64,000 bases of DNA from Dinghuibacter sp035492835 (lineage in GTDB: Bacteria; Bacteroidota; Bacteroidia; Chitinophagales; Chitinophagaceae), in NCBI RefSeq assembly GCF_035492835.1, contig NZ_DATJIY010000181.1:17734-81733 (forward strand). The letters run 5' to 3'. Every line of letters begins with the position of its first letter. Position 1 is the first letter of the stretch. The notes beneath the pieces were generated by a model. It was given only the letters and a program-made list of their open reading frames with translations, searched no databases and was not told where the DNA came from. This document shows, in pieces, positions 56,241 through 64,000 of the stretch. Position numbers and translations under genes: made by a program.

Positions 56241-59021
56241 TCAGAAGGGGTTTTCGGCGGGTTTGCCGTTTTTGGAGAAATTCCAGGTGACGCTGAACAG
56301 GAGGTACCGGTGGATGGCTGTATACATCGACTGGGTGGCCAGGTTGGTCGAGATATTCCGGCTGAAGCCGGTGTTCTGGTTGAAGATGTCATTGATGGCC
56401 GCCTTGAGCACGAGGTCGTTGTTCTTGAAGAACATCTTCTGGATCGAGGCATTGACCAGGGCGATGTTGCGCTGGTTGAAGTTGCCGATCTTCTGGTAGA
56501 AGCTCATGTCGCAGTCCGCGGTCAGCATGAACTTGGCCGGCAGCTGCTTGGACGCGTTGCCGTTGACGCTATACGTCCAGTAGGCAAGGTTGTTGGCGGA
56601 CTGGATCGAGGACTGGCTGACGTTGTAGTTCGCCCGGGCGTTGACCCAGAAGTCATATTTCTTGTCCTTCGATTTGCCGATACTGGCGCCCAAACCCGCC
56701 GAACCGCTGTGCGTATTGTTCAGCTGGCCGTTGACGTAGTTGGTATTCTTGCTGTAATTCAGCGATGGGCCGAACCCGAGCCGGATGTCCGGTTTTTTCC
56801 ACTTGAAGTCGTAGTTGCCGCTGAGGTAGGCGTTTTCCGAGCTGTTGACGTTGACGGTCTCGGAATAGCTTTTACCCACGGCGTCGATCGAGTCCTTGCT
56901 GCCGAAGGCGTTGTTGACCATCGTGAAGTTCCCCCATACGTTGTAGCCGCGGTCCTTGAGCACGTCGTACCGCCCGGCATTCAGATAGATCTGGCTGGTG
57001 TAGGAAGGCTTCAGATTGGGGTTCCCCATGACGATGTTGAGCGGGTTGTTGTTGTTGGCCACCGGCTGCAGCTGGTCCAGGCTGGGCTGGGTCGTGTTCC
57101 CGTAGTACTGTATGCCGAAGCGGCCGCCGTTGCCGAACTTAGTGCTGAAGCTGGCCTTGGGGTACCAGTTCACGAAGCTCCGCTTGCGGACCGTGTCCTG
57201 GTAGATGTTGTCCTGGTTATAGCTGGTGTAGCCCGCGTCCGTACCAAAGGAGAAGTTGTATTTCTTGGTGGATCTTTTGAAGAAAACGCCCCCGGTATTG
57301 GCCAGGATATTGAGCGTATAATAGTTGCTGTAGGCGGAGTCGAGCATGACGTATTTGCCACCCCCGTCGCGGTTATAGCTGTTTTTGTCGGAGGACGAGC
57401 TGAGCAGGTTGACGCCGTAGTCGAATGTGAGGTAGTTGCTGTGCCCCAGCGGCTCGGTGTAGGTGAGCTTGGTGATCAGCGACAGGCTCCGGGAATAATC
57501 GCTCTTGTACTGGTCGGTGGTGTCCTGGCTTTGCAGGACGCCGCCTTCGTACCCGTTGACGACCGAGTACTGGTAACCGGTGGTGTTGACTTCGTTGTAG
57601 TCCTCCTGCGCGCTGAAGGACAGCGTGCGGCCGATCTTGTGCGTCTTGTGCATCCAAAGCAGCGTGCTGTTGAAGGTATTGTTCTGACCGGTATAGTTCT
57701 GGTGGTTTCCGCTGTTGTTGAGGAGCGCGCTGTCCTGGTTGGAGGTATAGCTGGTATCCCTCAGGAAGGTGTCCTTGTGCCGTACCTTGCCGACCGCCGT
57801 TACCTTGACCTCGTCGAGGGAATCGAGCTGGACGTCGTAGCGGAGGTTGAGGGAGTGCTGGATGTCGGTGATCTTTTTGTAATTGTTGTCAACCGTGTTG
57901 TTGATGGTGGAGTCGGGGAGCGTCAGCCGGCTGATCGTATTGTTGTTGACGCCCACGCTGACCTGGTTGAATATATAATCGCCGCCTATGGTGATCTTGT
58001 CGTCGTTGTATTTGTTGGAATAGTGCGCGCCCGCGTTCCAGGCGACCGGGACGCCCTGGCCGCTGTAGGAACCGTTCCAATCGGTGAAGTCGTTGTTGCC
58101 GCCGCCAAAGAACATCATCACGCCCCCGTCCCCGGCCATGGTCGTCAGCCCGTTGGTACTGTAGTTCCCCGCGTCCGCCATGTTCAACCCCGTTTTACCG
58201 GTATTGGCGGCGATGCCGAAGACGGCGAACTTCCGTTTTTTCTGGAACAGGTTGAGCGCGGCCGTGTTTTCGTAATAGCCGTTGGTGCCGAGACCCCCGG
58301 TGAGCTTGCCGAAGTAACCGTTCTTCCTGTCGTTCTTGAGCTTCAGGTTGATGGTCTTTTGCGTTTGACCGTCGTCGATACCGGTAAAGGCCGCCTGGTC
58401 GCTCTTCTTATCGAACACCTGGACCTTGTCCACCGCGCTGGCGGAGATGTTGCGGGTGGCGACCGTCGGGTCGTCCCCGAAAAACTCTTCCCCGTCGACG
58501 AGGATCTTCGCGGTCTGACCCATCGCGGTGATCTTCCCGTCCTTGTCCACCTGTATGCCGGGCAGGACCTTGAGCAGGTCCTCGACGGTGGCGCCGGGTC
58601 GCACGGCAAAACTGTCGGCGGTGAACTCGGTGGTGTCGCCCTTTATCCGGATCGGGTTGACGCCTTTGATCGTGATATCGGCCAGCAATTTGCTACGTAA
58701 CGTGAGGTAGATGGCGCCCAGGTTGTTGGCGCCGGGTTTGACGCCGATCGAGTCGCTGTACTGGGCGAACGCGGGGTGGGATATCCACAACAGGTAACCG
58801 CCGGGTGGGACGTTGTCGAAGGCGAAGTGCCCCTTGGTGTCGGCCCGGGTATAGGCCACCATGGTGGTGTCCGCGGGGCGAAGGAGCAGGATGACGGTGT
58901 TGGCGGGAATGGTCTGGTTGATCGTATCCCTGACCGTTCCGGTGACCTGTGCGGTTTGGGCACGGGCATGGATGGATAGACAACAGACCAGGGTCGAGAG
59001 GAGCGCAAGGGTTTTTCTCAT
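56241..59021 (-). CDS. Outer-membrane beta-barrel receptor-like protein (TonB-dependent type)
   Basis: Likely outer-membrane transporter or receptor; 926 residues. Signal peptide (about 1-21), carboxypeptidase-regulatory-like beta-sandwich (about 23-105, VTGTVRDTINQTIPANTVILL), plug domain (about 120-215, VEDLLKVLPGIQVDKDGKITAMG and ATRNISASAVDKVQVFDKKSD), then a large barrel ending in VTWNFSKNGKPAENPF. It belongs to the Bacteroidota-specific group with an outer membrane barrel family tail rather than classical siderophore receptors. No TonB box is obvious. Partner GLPGLI gene follows after two bases. Ligand unknown. Confidence 0.86.
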   Translation of the reverse strand: MRKTLALLSTLVCCLSIHARAQTAQVTGTVRDTINQTIPANTVILLLRPADTTMVAYTRADTKGHFAFDNVPPGGYLLWISHPAFAQYSDSIGVKPGANNLGAIYLTLRSKLLADITIKGVNPIRIKGDTTEFTADSFAVRPGATVEDLLKVLPGIQVDKDGKITAMGQTAKILVDGEEFFGDDPTVATRNISASAVDKVQVFDKKSDQAAFTGIDDGQTQKTINLKLKNDRKNGYFGKLTGGLGTNGYYENTAALNLFQKKRKFAVFGIAANTGKTGLNMADAGNYSTNGLTTMAGDGGVMMFFGGGNNDFTDWNGSYSGQGVPVAWNAGAHYSNKYNDDKITIGGDYIFNQVSVGVNNNTISRLTLPDSTINNTVDNNYKKITDIQHSLNLRYDVQLDSLDEVKVTAVGKVRHKDTFLRDTSYTSNQDSALLNNSGNHQNYTGQNNTFNSTLLWMHKTHKIGRTLSFSAQEDYNEVNTTGYQYSVVNGYEGGVLQSQDTTDQYKSDYSRSLSLITKLTYTEPLGHSNYLTFDYGVNLLSSSSDKNSYNRDGGGKYVMLDSAYSNYYTLNILANTGGVFFKRSTKKYNFSFGTDAGYTSYNQDNIYQDTVRKRSFVNWYPKASFSTKFGNGGRFGIQYYGNTTQPSLDQLQPVANNNNPLNIVMGNPNLKPSYTSQIYLNAGRYDVLKDRGYNVWGNFTMVNNAFGSKDSIDAVGKSYSETVNVNSSENAYLSGNYDFKWKKPDIRLGFGPSLNYSKNTNYVNGQLNNTHSGSAGLGASIGKSKDKKYDFWVNARANYNVSQSSIQSANNLAYWTYSVNGNASKQLPAKFMLTADCDMSFYQKIGNFNQRNIALVNASIQKMFFKNNDLVLKAAINDIFNQNTGFSRNISTNLATQSMYTAIHRYLLFSVTWNFSKNGKPAENPF

Positions 59022-59117
59022 AACAATGTTTATCGAATGGCTATCTAATGTGTAAACTAAGATTTTAGTGATATTAATCCCCTTTCAATGGCCTAATTTT
59101 ATGTTAAAGTGCCGCAT

Positions 59118-61085
59118 ATGGAAAAAATAAGTGACCAACCCTCGGATTCCAGGTATGAAGACCGTCACTTTGTGGACAGCACTAAGCCGGTATGGCATTA
59201 TTCATTGTTCTCCGACGCGGACATCCGGAATTTCCAGAATGGCACGCATTACAGGCTCTACGAGCACCTGGGCGCGCACCCGCGTACGGTGCTGGACCAG
59301 CCGGGTTATTATTTTGCCGTCTGGGCTCCCAACGCCACCTATGTCTCGGTGATCAGCGAATACAACGGCTGGGACAACGAAAGGCACCCCCTTTATGTCC
59401 GGGAAGACCGTTCGGGTATCTGGGAAGGTTTTATCCCGGACTTCCCCAAGGGGGTCCGATACAAGTATCATATCCATGGCTATCAGGGCGTTCGCCTCGA
59501 TAAGGGTGATCCGTTCGCGTTTTTTTGCGAGCTCAAACCCTATACCGCTTCCATCACGACGACGCTGCCGTACGAATGGGGGGATACCCGCTGGATGGAA
59601 AGCCGGTCCGCCGCCAACGCGCTGACCGCGCCCTGGAACGTATACGAGGTGCATTTGGGCAGCTGGATGCGCCCCGACAAGAATAACGAGGACTGGTACA
59701 ACACCTACGACCAGTTGAGGGAGCTGCTGGTCCCTTACGTAAAGGGGATGGGTTTTACCCACGTGGAGCTCATGCCCGTCATGGAGCATCCCTTCGACGG
59801 GAGCTGGGGATACCAGGGAACGGGGTATTTCGCGCCGACTTCCCGGTTTGGGAACCCGCAGCAATTCATGGCGCTGGTGGACGCTTTCCATGCGGAAGGC
59901 ATTGGCGTGGTGCTCGACTGGGTGCCCTCCCATTTTCCCTACGACGCCCACGGCCTTTTCCTGTTCGACGGCACGCATACCTATGAATACGCGGACATGC
60001 GCAAAGGGTACCACCCCGACTGGAGCAGCTACATTTTCAACTATCGCAGGGGAGAGGTGAAGTCTTTCCTGATCTCCAGCGCGCACTTTTGGCTCCGGCA
60101 TTACCATGTAGACGGGTTGCGGGTGGACGCGGTTTCCTCTATGCTGAAGCTGAATTACTCCCGGGAGGAAGGCGAATGGGAGCCCAACGAATACGGCGGC
60201 GACGGCAACATCGAAGCCATCAACTTCATCAAGGACCTCAACGAAACCATCTTCCGGGACTTCCCTGACGTACAGACCATAGCTGAGGAAGCCACGGACT
60301 GGCCAAAGGTATCCCGGCCCACGTATGACGGCGGGTTGGGTTTTGGGATGAAGTGGATGATGGGGTGGATGCACGACACGCTCAATTATTTCAAGACCGA
60401 CCCGCTGCTGCGCGGCGGACGGCAGGACCTGTTCACGTTCAGCATGATGTATTTCTACGACGAGAACTTCATGCTGCCCCTCAGCCATGACGAAGTGGTC
60501 CACGGCAAAAGCCCGATGCTGTACAAGATGCCGGGGGACGACTGGCAAAAGAGCGCCAACCTGCGGCTGATGTACAGCTATATGTATAGCCACCCGGGGG
60601 GGAAGCTGCTCTTCATGGGCAACGAGTTCGGGTCCACCAGCGAATGGAATTACCACACGGAGCTGCCGTGGGGCCTGTTGCAGTATCCGTCGCACCGGGG
60701 CATACAAGCGTGCGTGCGGGCGCTGGGGCACTGCTACCAGCAGGAGCCGGCCTTGTACGAACGCCAGTTCCAGCAGGGCGGTTTCGAATGGGTGGACCTC
60801 AACCACAGGCCCGAATCGGTCGTCGCCTTCCGCCGCAAGGGGCTGCGCGCCGGGGACGACGTCCTCGTGGTGCTGAACATGACACCCGTCGTCCGCAGGG
60901 ACTGGACGCTGCGGACCTACGGGAAGCCTTCATGGACCGAGATATTCAACAGCGACAGTTACGACTATTGGGGGACAGGGGACACCTATAACCCGGAAAT
61001 CCCCGTCCGGCCGGTGAACCAAGACGGCGACATGTACGAGCTTACCCTGCACCTGCCGCCCCTGGGCGCGATTTTCCTCAAGTAG
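59118..61085 (+). CDS. glgB: 1,4-alpha-glucan branching enzyme (GH13)
   Basis: Introduces alpha-1,6 branches in glycogen. The 655-residue protein contains a CBM48 module (about 45-135, YEHLGAHPRTVLDQPGYYFAVWAPNA), the barrel with SWGYQGTGYFAPTSRFG, catalytic Asp near 337 in GLRVDAVSSML, Glu near 390 in IAEEATDWP, and the LPLSHDEVVHGK block near 457, and a C-terminal beta domain. All are branching-enzyme signatures. ATG at 59118 is chosen over a GTG three codons earlier. It stands alone, divergent from the receptor gene, away from glgA/glgC. Confidence 0.95.
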   Translation: MEKISDQPSDSRYEDRHFVDSTKPVWHYSLFSDADIRNFQNGTHYRLYEHLGAHPRTVLDQPGYYFAVWAPNATYVSVISEYNGWDNERHPLYVREDRSGIWEGFIPDFPKGVRYKYHIHGYQGVRLDKGDPFAFFCELKPYTASITTTLPYEWGDTRWMESRSAANALTAPWNVYEVHLGSWMRPDKNNEDWYNTYDQLRELLVPYVKGMGFTHVELMPVMEHPFDGSWGYQGTGYFAPTSRFGNPQQFMALVDAFHAEGIGVVLDWVPSHFPYDAHGLFLFDGTHTYEYADMRKGYHPDWSSYIFNYRRGEVKSFLISSAHFWLRHYHVDGLRVDAVSSMLKLNYSREEGEWEPNEYGGDGNIEAINFIKDLNETIFRDFPDVQTIAEEATDWPKVSRPTYDGGLGFGMKWMMGWMHDTLNYFKTDPLLRGGRQDLFTFSMMYFYDENFMLPLSHDEVVHGKSPMLYKMPGDDWQKSANLRLMYSYMYSHPGGKLLFMGNEFGSTSEWNYHTELPWGLLQYPSHRGIQACVRALGHCYQQEPALYERQFQQGGFEWVDLNHRPESVVAFRRKGLRAGDDVLVVLNMTPVVRRDWTLRTYGKPSWTEIFNSDSYDYWGTGDTYNPEIPVRPVNQDGDMYELTLHLPPLGAIFLK

Positions 61086-61128
61086 GGAATTTGTTATATA
61101 TTGACCACCGGAATTCGCATTAACAATT

Positions 61129-62823
61129 ATGGTTTTATCACAAAATGGATGGGCGCGGGGCTTTGTGGTGTTAGTTACTTTGTTGGTTTTGGCCTGTCAT
61201 GGAAGTCACAAGGAGGCGCCCAAACCCAGGGAGATCGTCGAACAGCCTCAGGCGTTATCCGAAAGGACGAACGACAATATCCGGGTAGCGCTTACGTACG
61301 CCCAGGATAACGGAGGCAAAATCAACGACTCGATCCGGCTCGCCCACCTCGATCTGTTGGAGGCGTGGTATACGGCACGGGCCTTCTCCACGACCTGGGT
61401 TCATCCACCGGCTTTCTCACCCCTTGCCGACAGCCTGTTTACGTTCCTCGACAAAGGGATGTACGCGGGTCTTTATCCCTCCGATTATCACGGCAGACAG
61501 CTGGCCTCGATCCGGGACCGGCTCCAGCGCAATGCTTTCGACGACAAGGACGCCGTCCTCTGGTCGCTCCAGGATTTATTGCTGACCGACGCGTTTATCG
61601 GGCTGACGCACGACCTGGCCTTTGGCCGGATACCGCGGGATACCACCACGTTGCGGAAGGACTCGACCTTTACATCAGAGCAGTACCTGGGCTTCCTTCA
61701 ACGCGCGGCTGGCGGCCTGGCGCCCATCGACGGCTTTTTTGACTCGCTCCAGCCCCAACTTCGCGGCTATGTCGCGCTGAAAGAAGCCCTTGGCCACTTC
61801 CTCGATTCAGCCACGTTCAGGAACTATACGCACATCGATTATCCGAATAAGGACACCCTCGACTTCAACCGCCAGCTCCTGGCCCGGTTTAAGGAAGAGG
61901 GTCTGGTGGCGGACTCGGTGACGATGCCCGAGGATTCGGCCGCCTGGGCGAAGATGATCAAGCTCGCCCAGAAAGCCAAGGACCTCAAGCCCGACGGTAT
62001 TCCCGGTCCCATGCTCGTACGGGCGCTGAACCTCAACGACGCGGAGCGATTCCGGATCGCCGCGCTGAATATGGACCGTTACAAGCTGCTCCCGGATTCC
62101 GCAGCCATGCCCAAGGAGTTCGTGTGGGTCGACCTGCCCGGTTATTACCTCCAGGTATGGCGGGACGACAGCTTGCAATTCCAATCCAAGGTGATCGTCG
62201 GACACGCCGTGACCCGCACCCCCGTGCTGACGTCCCACCTCACCAATTTTATAACCTATCCGGTCTGGACGGTCCCGGAGAGCATCATCTTCAAGGAAAT
62301 GCTTCCGAAGATCCAGAAGAACGTGGGATACCTTACCGCCCAGAACCTCGTCGTGGTCGACGACCGGGACAGCGTGCTCAACCCGTTTACCCTTCCCTGG
62401 AAGAAATACCACAAGAACTATTTTCCCTACCGGATCCGACAGCTCGAAGGCAACGACAATTCGCTGGGGGTGATCAAGTTCAATTTCCCGAACAAATACA
62501 GCGTATACCTCCACGACACGAACGAACGCGACCTGTTCTCCAACAACGCGCGTAACCTGAGCCATGGCTGTGTGCGCGTCCAGGACTGGCGAAAACTGGC
62601 CGCCTATCTCGTCCGCCACGACAGCGCGCGCTATCCGATGGATACCATCAAGGCGTGGATCGCCAACTCCGCCAAGCACACGGTTTATTTTAAGGACCAC
62701 GTTCCCCTTTTCCTCCGGTATTTTACCTGCGATGGAAAAGACGGTCATTTGGTTTTTTATGAGGATATTTATGGAGACGATAAGCACCTGTTAGACAGCT
62801 GTTTTAAAGAACCCTTCCGCTAA
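61129..62823 (+). CDS. L,D-transpeptidase, YcbB-like lipoprotein
   Basis: Probably forms 3-3 peptidoglycan cross-links or attaches proteins to murein. The 564-residue protein has a lipobox (VLACHG, Cys23), so it is a likely lipoprotein. A helical scaffold region with a peptidoglycan-binding-like segment follows (about 40-320, ending KDLKPDGIPGPMLVRALNLND), then the YkuD catalytic domain (about 325-520) with YLHDTNERDLFSNN and NLSHGCVRV, in which the Cys near 480 is the nucleophile. The large size and domain order resemble YcbB/LdtD rather than short YkuD enzymes. RlpA follows 38 bases later. Confidence 0.88.
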   Translation: MVLSQNGWARGFVVLVTLLVLACHGSHKEAPKPREIVEQPQALSERTNDNIRVALTYAQDNGGKINDSIRLAHLDLLEAWYTARAFSTTWVHPPAFSPLADSLFTFLDKGMYAGLYPSDYHGRQLASIRDRLQRNAFDDKDAVLWSLQDLLLTDAFIGLTHDLAFGRIPRDTTTLRKDSTFTSEQYLGFLQRAAGGLAPIDGFFDSLQPQLRGYVALKEALGHFLDSATFRNYTHIDYPNKDTLDFNRQLLARFKEEGLVADSVTMPEDSAAWAKMIKLAQKAKDLKPDGIPGPMLVRALNLNDAERFRIAALNMDRYKLLPDSAAMPKEFVWVDLPGYYLQVWRDDSLQFQSKVIVGHAVTRTPVLTSHLTNFITYPVWTVPESIIFKEMLPKIQKNVGYLTAQNLVVVDDRDSVLNPFTLPWKKYHKNYFPYRIRQLEGNDNSLGVIKFNFPNKYSVYLHDTNERDLFSNNARNLSHGCVRVQDWRKLAAYLVRHDSARYPMDTIKAWIANSAKHTVYFKDHVPLFLRYFTCDGKDGHLVFYEDIYGDDKHLLDSCFKEPFR

Positions 62824-62861
62824 CCTTCAGTCCAACCCTTTGGAAATCAAAACTGTATTAC

Positions 62862-63347
62862 ATGAGGAAGTGCTTGTTTGGGGTGTTGCTGTGTGTCCCG
62901 GCCCTGTGGCTTACGACCGTGGCCGCCGGCCAGAAGGCTGCCGCCCGGAAGGGCGCCGGTCAGGACGTCGCCGGCGGTGATACGACGACGTCGGCCGGCT
63001 CCCGGCAAAAGAAGGCATCCGTACGTATCTCCAGGAAGAAGCTCATCGGCACGGTCCTGGAAGGCACGGCCAGCTACTATGGGGAACGCTTCCGCGGAAA
63101 GAAAACGCATACCGACGAAGTGTTCGACCCGGACAAACTGACCGCCGCCTGTAACAAACTGCCGTTGAAGACCTGGGTAAAGGTCACCAACCTGCGCAAC
63201 CACCGGTCCGTCATCCTTTGGATCAACGATCGCATGCATCCGAAGAACAAACGACTGATCGACGTGAGCGCCAGGGCGGCCAGGGAGCTGGGGTTTTATG
63301 CCCGGGGTCTTACAAGGGTAAAAGTAGAGGTGATACCACCGCCGTGA
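62862..63347 (+). CDS. rlpA: RlpA-family septal ring protein (double-psi beta-barrel)
   Basis: The 161-residue protein has a signal peptide (about 1-23) and a basic linker (about 24-58), then an RlpA DPBB domain (about 65-158): GTASYYGERFRGKKTHTDEVFD, AACNKLPLKTWVKVTNLRN, WINDRMHPKNKRLIDVSARAARELGF. RlpA proteins bind or cleave denuded glycan strands; the SPOR domain is absent. The first conserved Gly-Glu-x-Tyr/Phe region appears as YYGERFRGKKT. Co-directional with the L,D-transpeptidase, both acting on cell wall. Its stop lies in a 14-base tandem repeat. Confidence 0.88.
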   Translation: MRKCLFGVLLCVPALWLTTVAAGQKAAARKGAGQDVAGGDTTTSAGSRQKKASVRISRKKLIGTVLEGTASYYGERFRGKKTHTDEVFDPDKLTAACNKLPLKTWVKVTNLRNHRSVILWINDRMHPKNKRLIDVSARAARELGFYARGLTRVKVEVIPPP

Positions 63348-63371
63348 AACCGTCACCGTGATACCACCACC
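63330..63371. repeat. Three 14-base tandem repeats across the rlpA stop codon
   Basis: GTGATACCACCGCC, GTGAAACCGTCACC, GTGATACCACCACC, followed by a partial ATGATA. The first unit encodes the rlpA C-terminus; the others are in the intergenic spacer. Confidence 0.6.
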
Positions 63372-63386
63372 ATGATATAAAGTTCT

Positions 63387-64000
63387 ATGCAGAAAGAAGC
63401 TTTTTTTGGTGTTGTGCTTTGCTTACTCACGTACGCCGGAAACGCGCAGTCCGATTCTGTGTGCTACTACCGTTACAAAAAGGACCCCTCCATCGGCATC
63501 CATTTCTCCTTATACGATTTCAACTCCGCCTTCCTCTTCCAGAAAATCGGTTTTTCCCAGACCCTCAAGGGCGGCAGCCTGACCAATATCGGCGATATGC
63601 AACCCGGTCTCGCCCTTAGCTTCGTCAACGGCCTGACCAACCACCTCGACTATATGGTCCGCTACACCGGCTCCTTTGTCGACTATCCCTTCCCCAACAG
63701 CCCCGGCTACGATGACGAGTACCTCCTGTCGGCGCTCGATTTTTCTCTCCAGGAAAAACTCCTTAGCGACCGCTACTGGGTAACCCCCTACCTTTCCGCC
63801 GGCGTCGGCGCGTTTTCCTATAAGGGCAATTTCGGCGCGTACATGCCCCTCGGCGTCGGGATCCAAGTCAACTTTTTCAACGAGGCATTTTTATTCGTCC
63901 ACGCCCAATACCAGGTGGGCGTCTCCGAGAACGCGGCCCCGACACTCTACTACAGCCTGGGCGTCGCCGGCAACATCTCGAGCGGGCACAAGGGTCCGCC
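63387..64000 (+). CDS. Outer-membrane beta-barrel protein, N-terminal part (3' end outside window)
   Basis: Incomplete: the frame is open for 204 codons to the window end. A signal peptide (about 1-21, TYAGNAQSDS) is followed by barrel-like strands (SIGIHFSLYDFN, PGLALSFVNGLTNHLDYMVRYTGSF, LLSALDFSLQEKLLSDRYWVTPYLSAGVGAFSYKG, GVGIQVNFFNEAFLFVHAQYQVGVS). This resembles the N-terminal barrel of Bacteroidota OmpA-family proteins; whether an OmpA peptidoglycan-binding domain follows cannot be seen. The cell-wall neighbours would fit that. Confidence 0.65.
   Translation, partial: MQKEAFFGVVLCLLTYAGNAQSDSVCYYRYKKDPSIGIHFSLYDFNSAFLFQKIGFSQTLKGGSLTNIGDMQPGLALSFVNGLTNHLDYMVRYTGSFVDYPFPNSPGYDDEYLLSALDFSLQEKLLSDRYWVTPYLSAGVGAFSYKGNFGAYMPLGVGIQVNFFNEAFLFVHAQYQVGVSENAAPTLYYSLGVAGNISSGHKGP

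Noticed and set aside
56310..58700. 796-codon plus-strand open frame
   Set aside because: Lies wholly antisense to the receptor gene; its Val/Gly/Asp-rich translation has no fold signature and results from codon bias on the opposite strand.
63330..63371. Transposon or IS end at the 14-base repeats
   Set aside because: No inverted terminal repeats, transposase or target duplication nearby.
1..64000. tRNA, rRNA, tmRNA or riboswitch genes
   Set aside because: I looked in the gaps for cloverleaf landmarks such as GGTTCGAATCC and for long structured leaders and found none; a covariance-model scan would be the decisive test.

Overview
The window reads as one stretch of a Bacteroidota chromosome, most likely a GC-rich member of Chitinophagaceae. 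The signs are TonB-dependent receptor/GLPGLI pairs, DUF4403, DUF4369-TlpA and GtrA-like proteins, several promoters of the Bacteroidota type (-7 element TAnnTTTG), few Shine-Dalgarno sequences and very tight gene packing. I see no rRNA, tRNA, insertion sequence, prophage or CRISPR array. The first gene (trpE) and the last (an outer-membrane protein) run off the window ends.

Layout. (1) 1-9089: a trp-his supraoperon, trpE-G-D-C-F-B-A directly joined to hisH-A-F-IE, almost every junction being a start/stop overlap, and ending in a TlpA-like thioredoxin. (2) 9132-16277: secreted and membrane genes: a MORN-like protein, a CE2-type SGNH esterase, an SPFH protein with a small ribbon-helix-helix partner, a CNNM/CorC transporter-like protein, a PAP2 phosphatase and an LTA-synthase-like sulfatase-fold enzyme. 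(3) 16277-20685: a minus-strand set of SDR dehydrogenase, MGH1-like glucosidase and methyltransferase. (4) 20755-29014: an ABC-F ATPase, a small barrel, GtrA, DUF4403, purU, an unrecognised exported protein with a DDLDDTS motif, a DOPA-dioxygenase-like enzyme and a Tet-type MFS pump. (5) 29136-44006: dnaK, then mostly alpha-glucan metabolism (malQ, ROK kinase, glgA, glgC, SLC45-type transporter, GH13), interrupted by a dipeptide epimerase and an ArsR/MFS efflux pair. (6) 43995-55506: a complete-looking nitrate assimilation island: cobA, nirB, nirD, a Crp/Fnr regulator with an N-terminal Cys cluster, narK, a 1150-residue fused nitrate reductase, a nitrite-reductase-like protein ending in a rubredoxin-like Cys knuckle, a SelW-like protein and mobA. 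(7) 55501-64000: a GLPGLI/TonB-type pair, glgB, an L,D-transpeptidase, RlpA and an outer-membrane barrel.

How it fits together. The nitrate island supplies uptake (NarK), reduction to nitrite (fused NasA), reduction to ammonium (NirBD), the siroheme branch (CobA) and guanylation of molybdopterin (MobA). A 21-base element (AATCGCTTGA-N3-ACTTAAAA) occurs just upstream of both nirB and narK and is the best candidate operator of the island. Glycogen synthesis is split: glgA and glgC together, glgB 20 kb away, malQ between. The most unusual items are the nitrate island (fused reductase, rubredoxin-tailed NiR-like protein, shared 21-mer), the trp-his supraoperon, the SPFH/RHH operon with a palindrome over its promoter, the ArsR/MFS pair with matching operators separated by a GC-rich repeat, and a ROK kinase that has lost its zinc cysteines.
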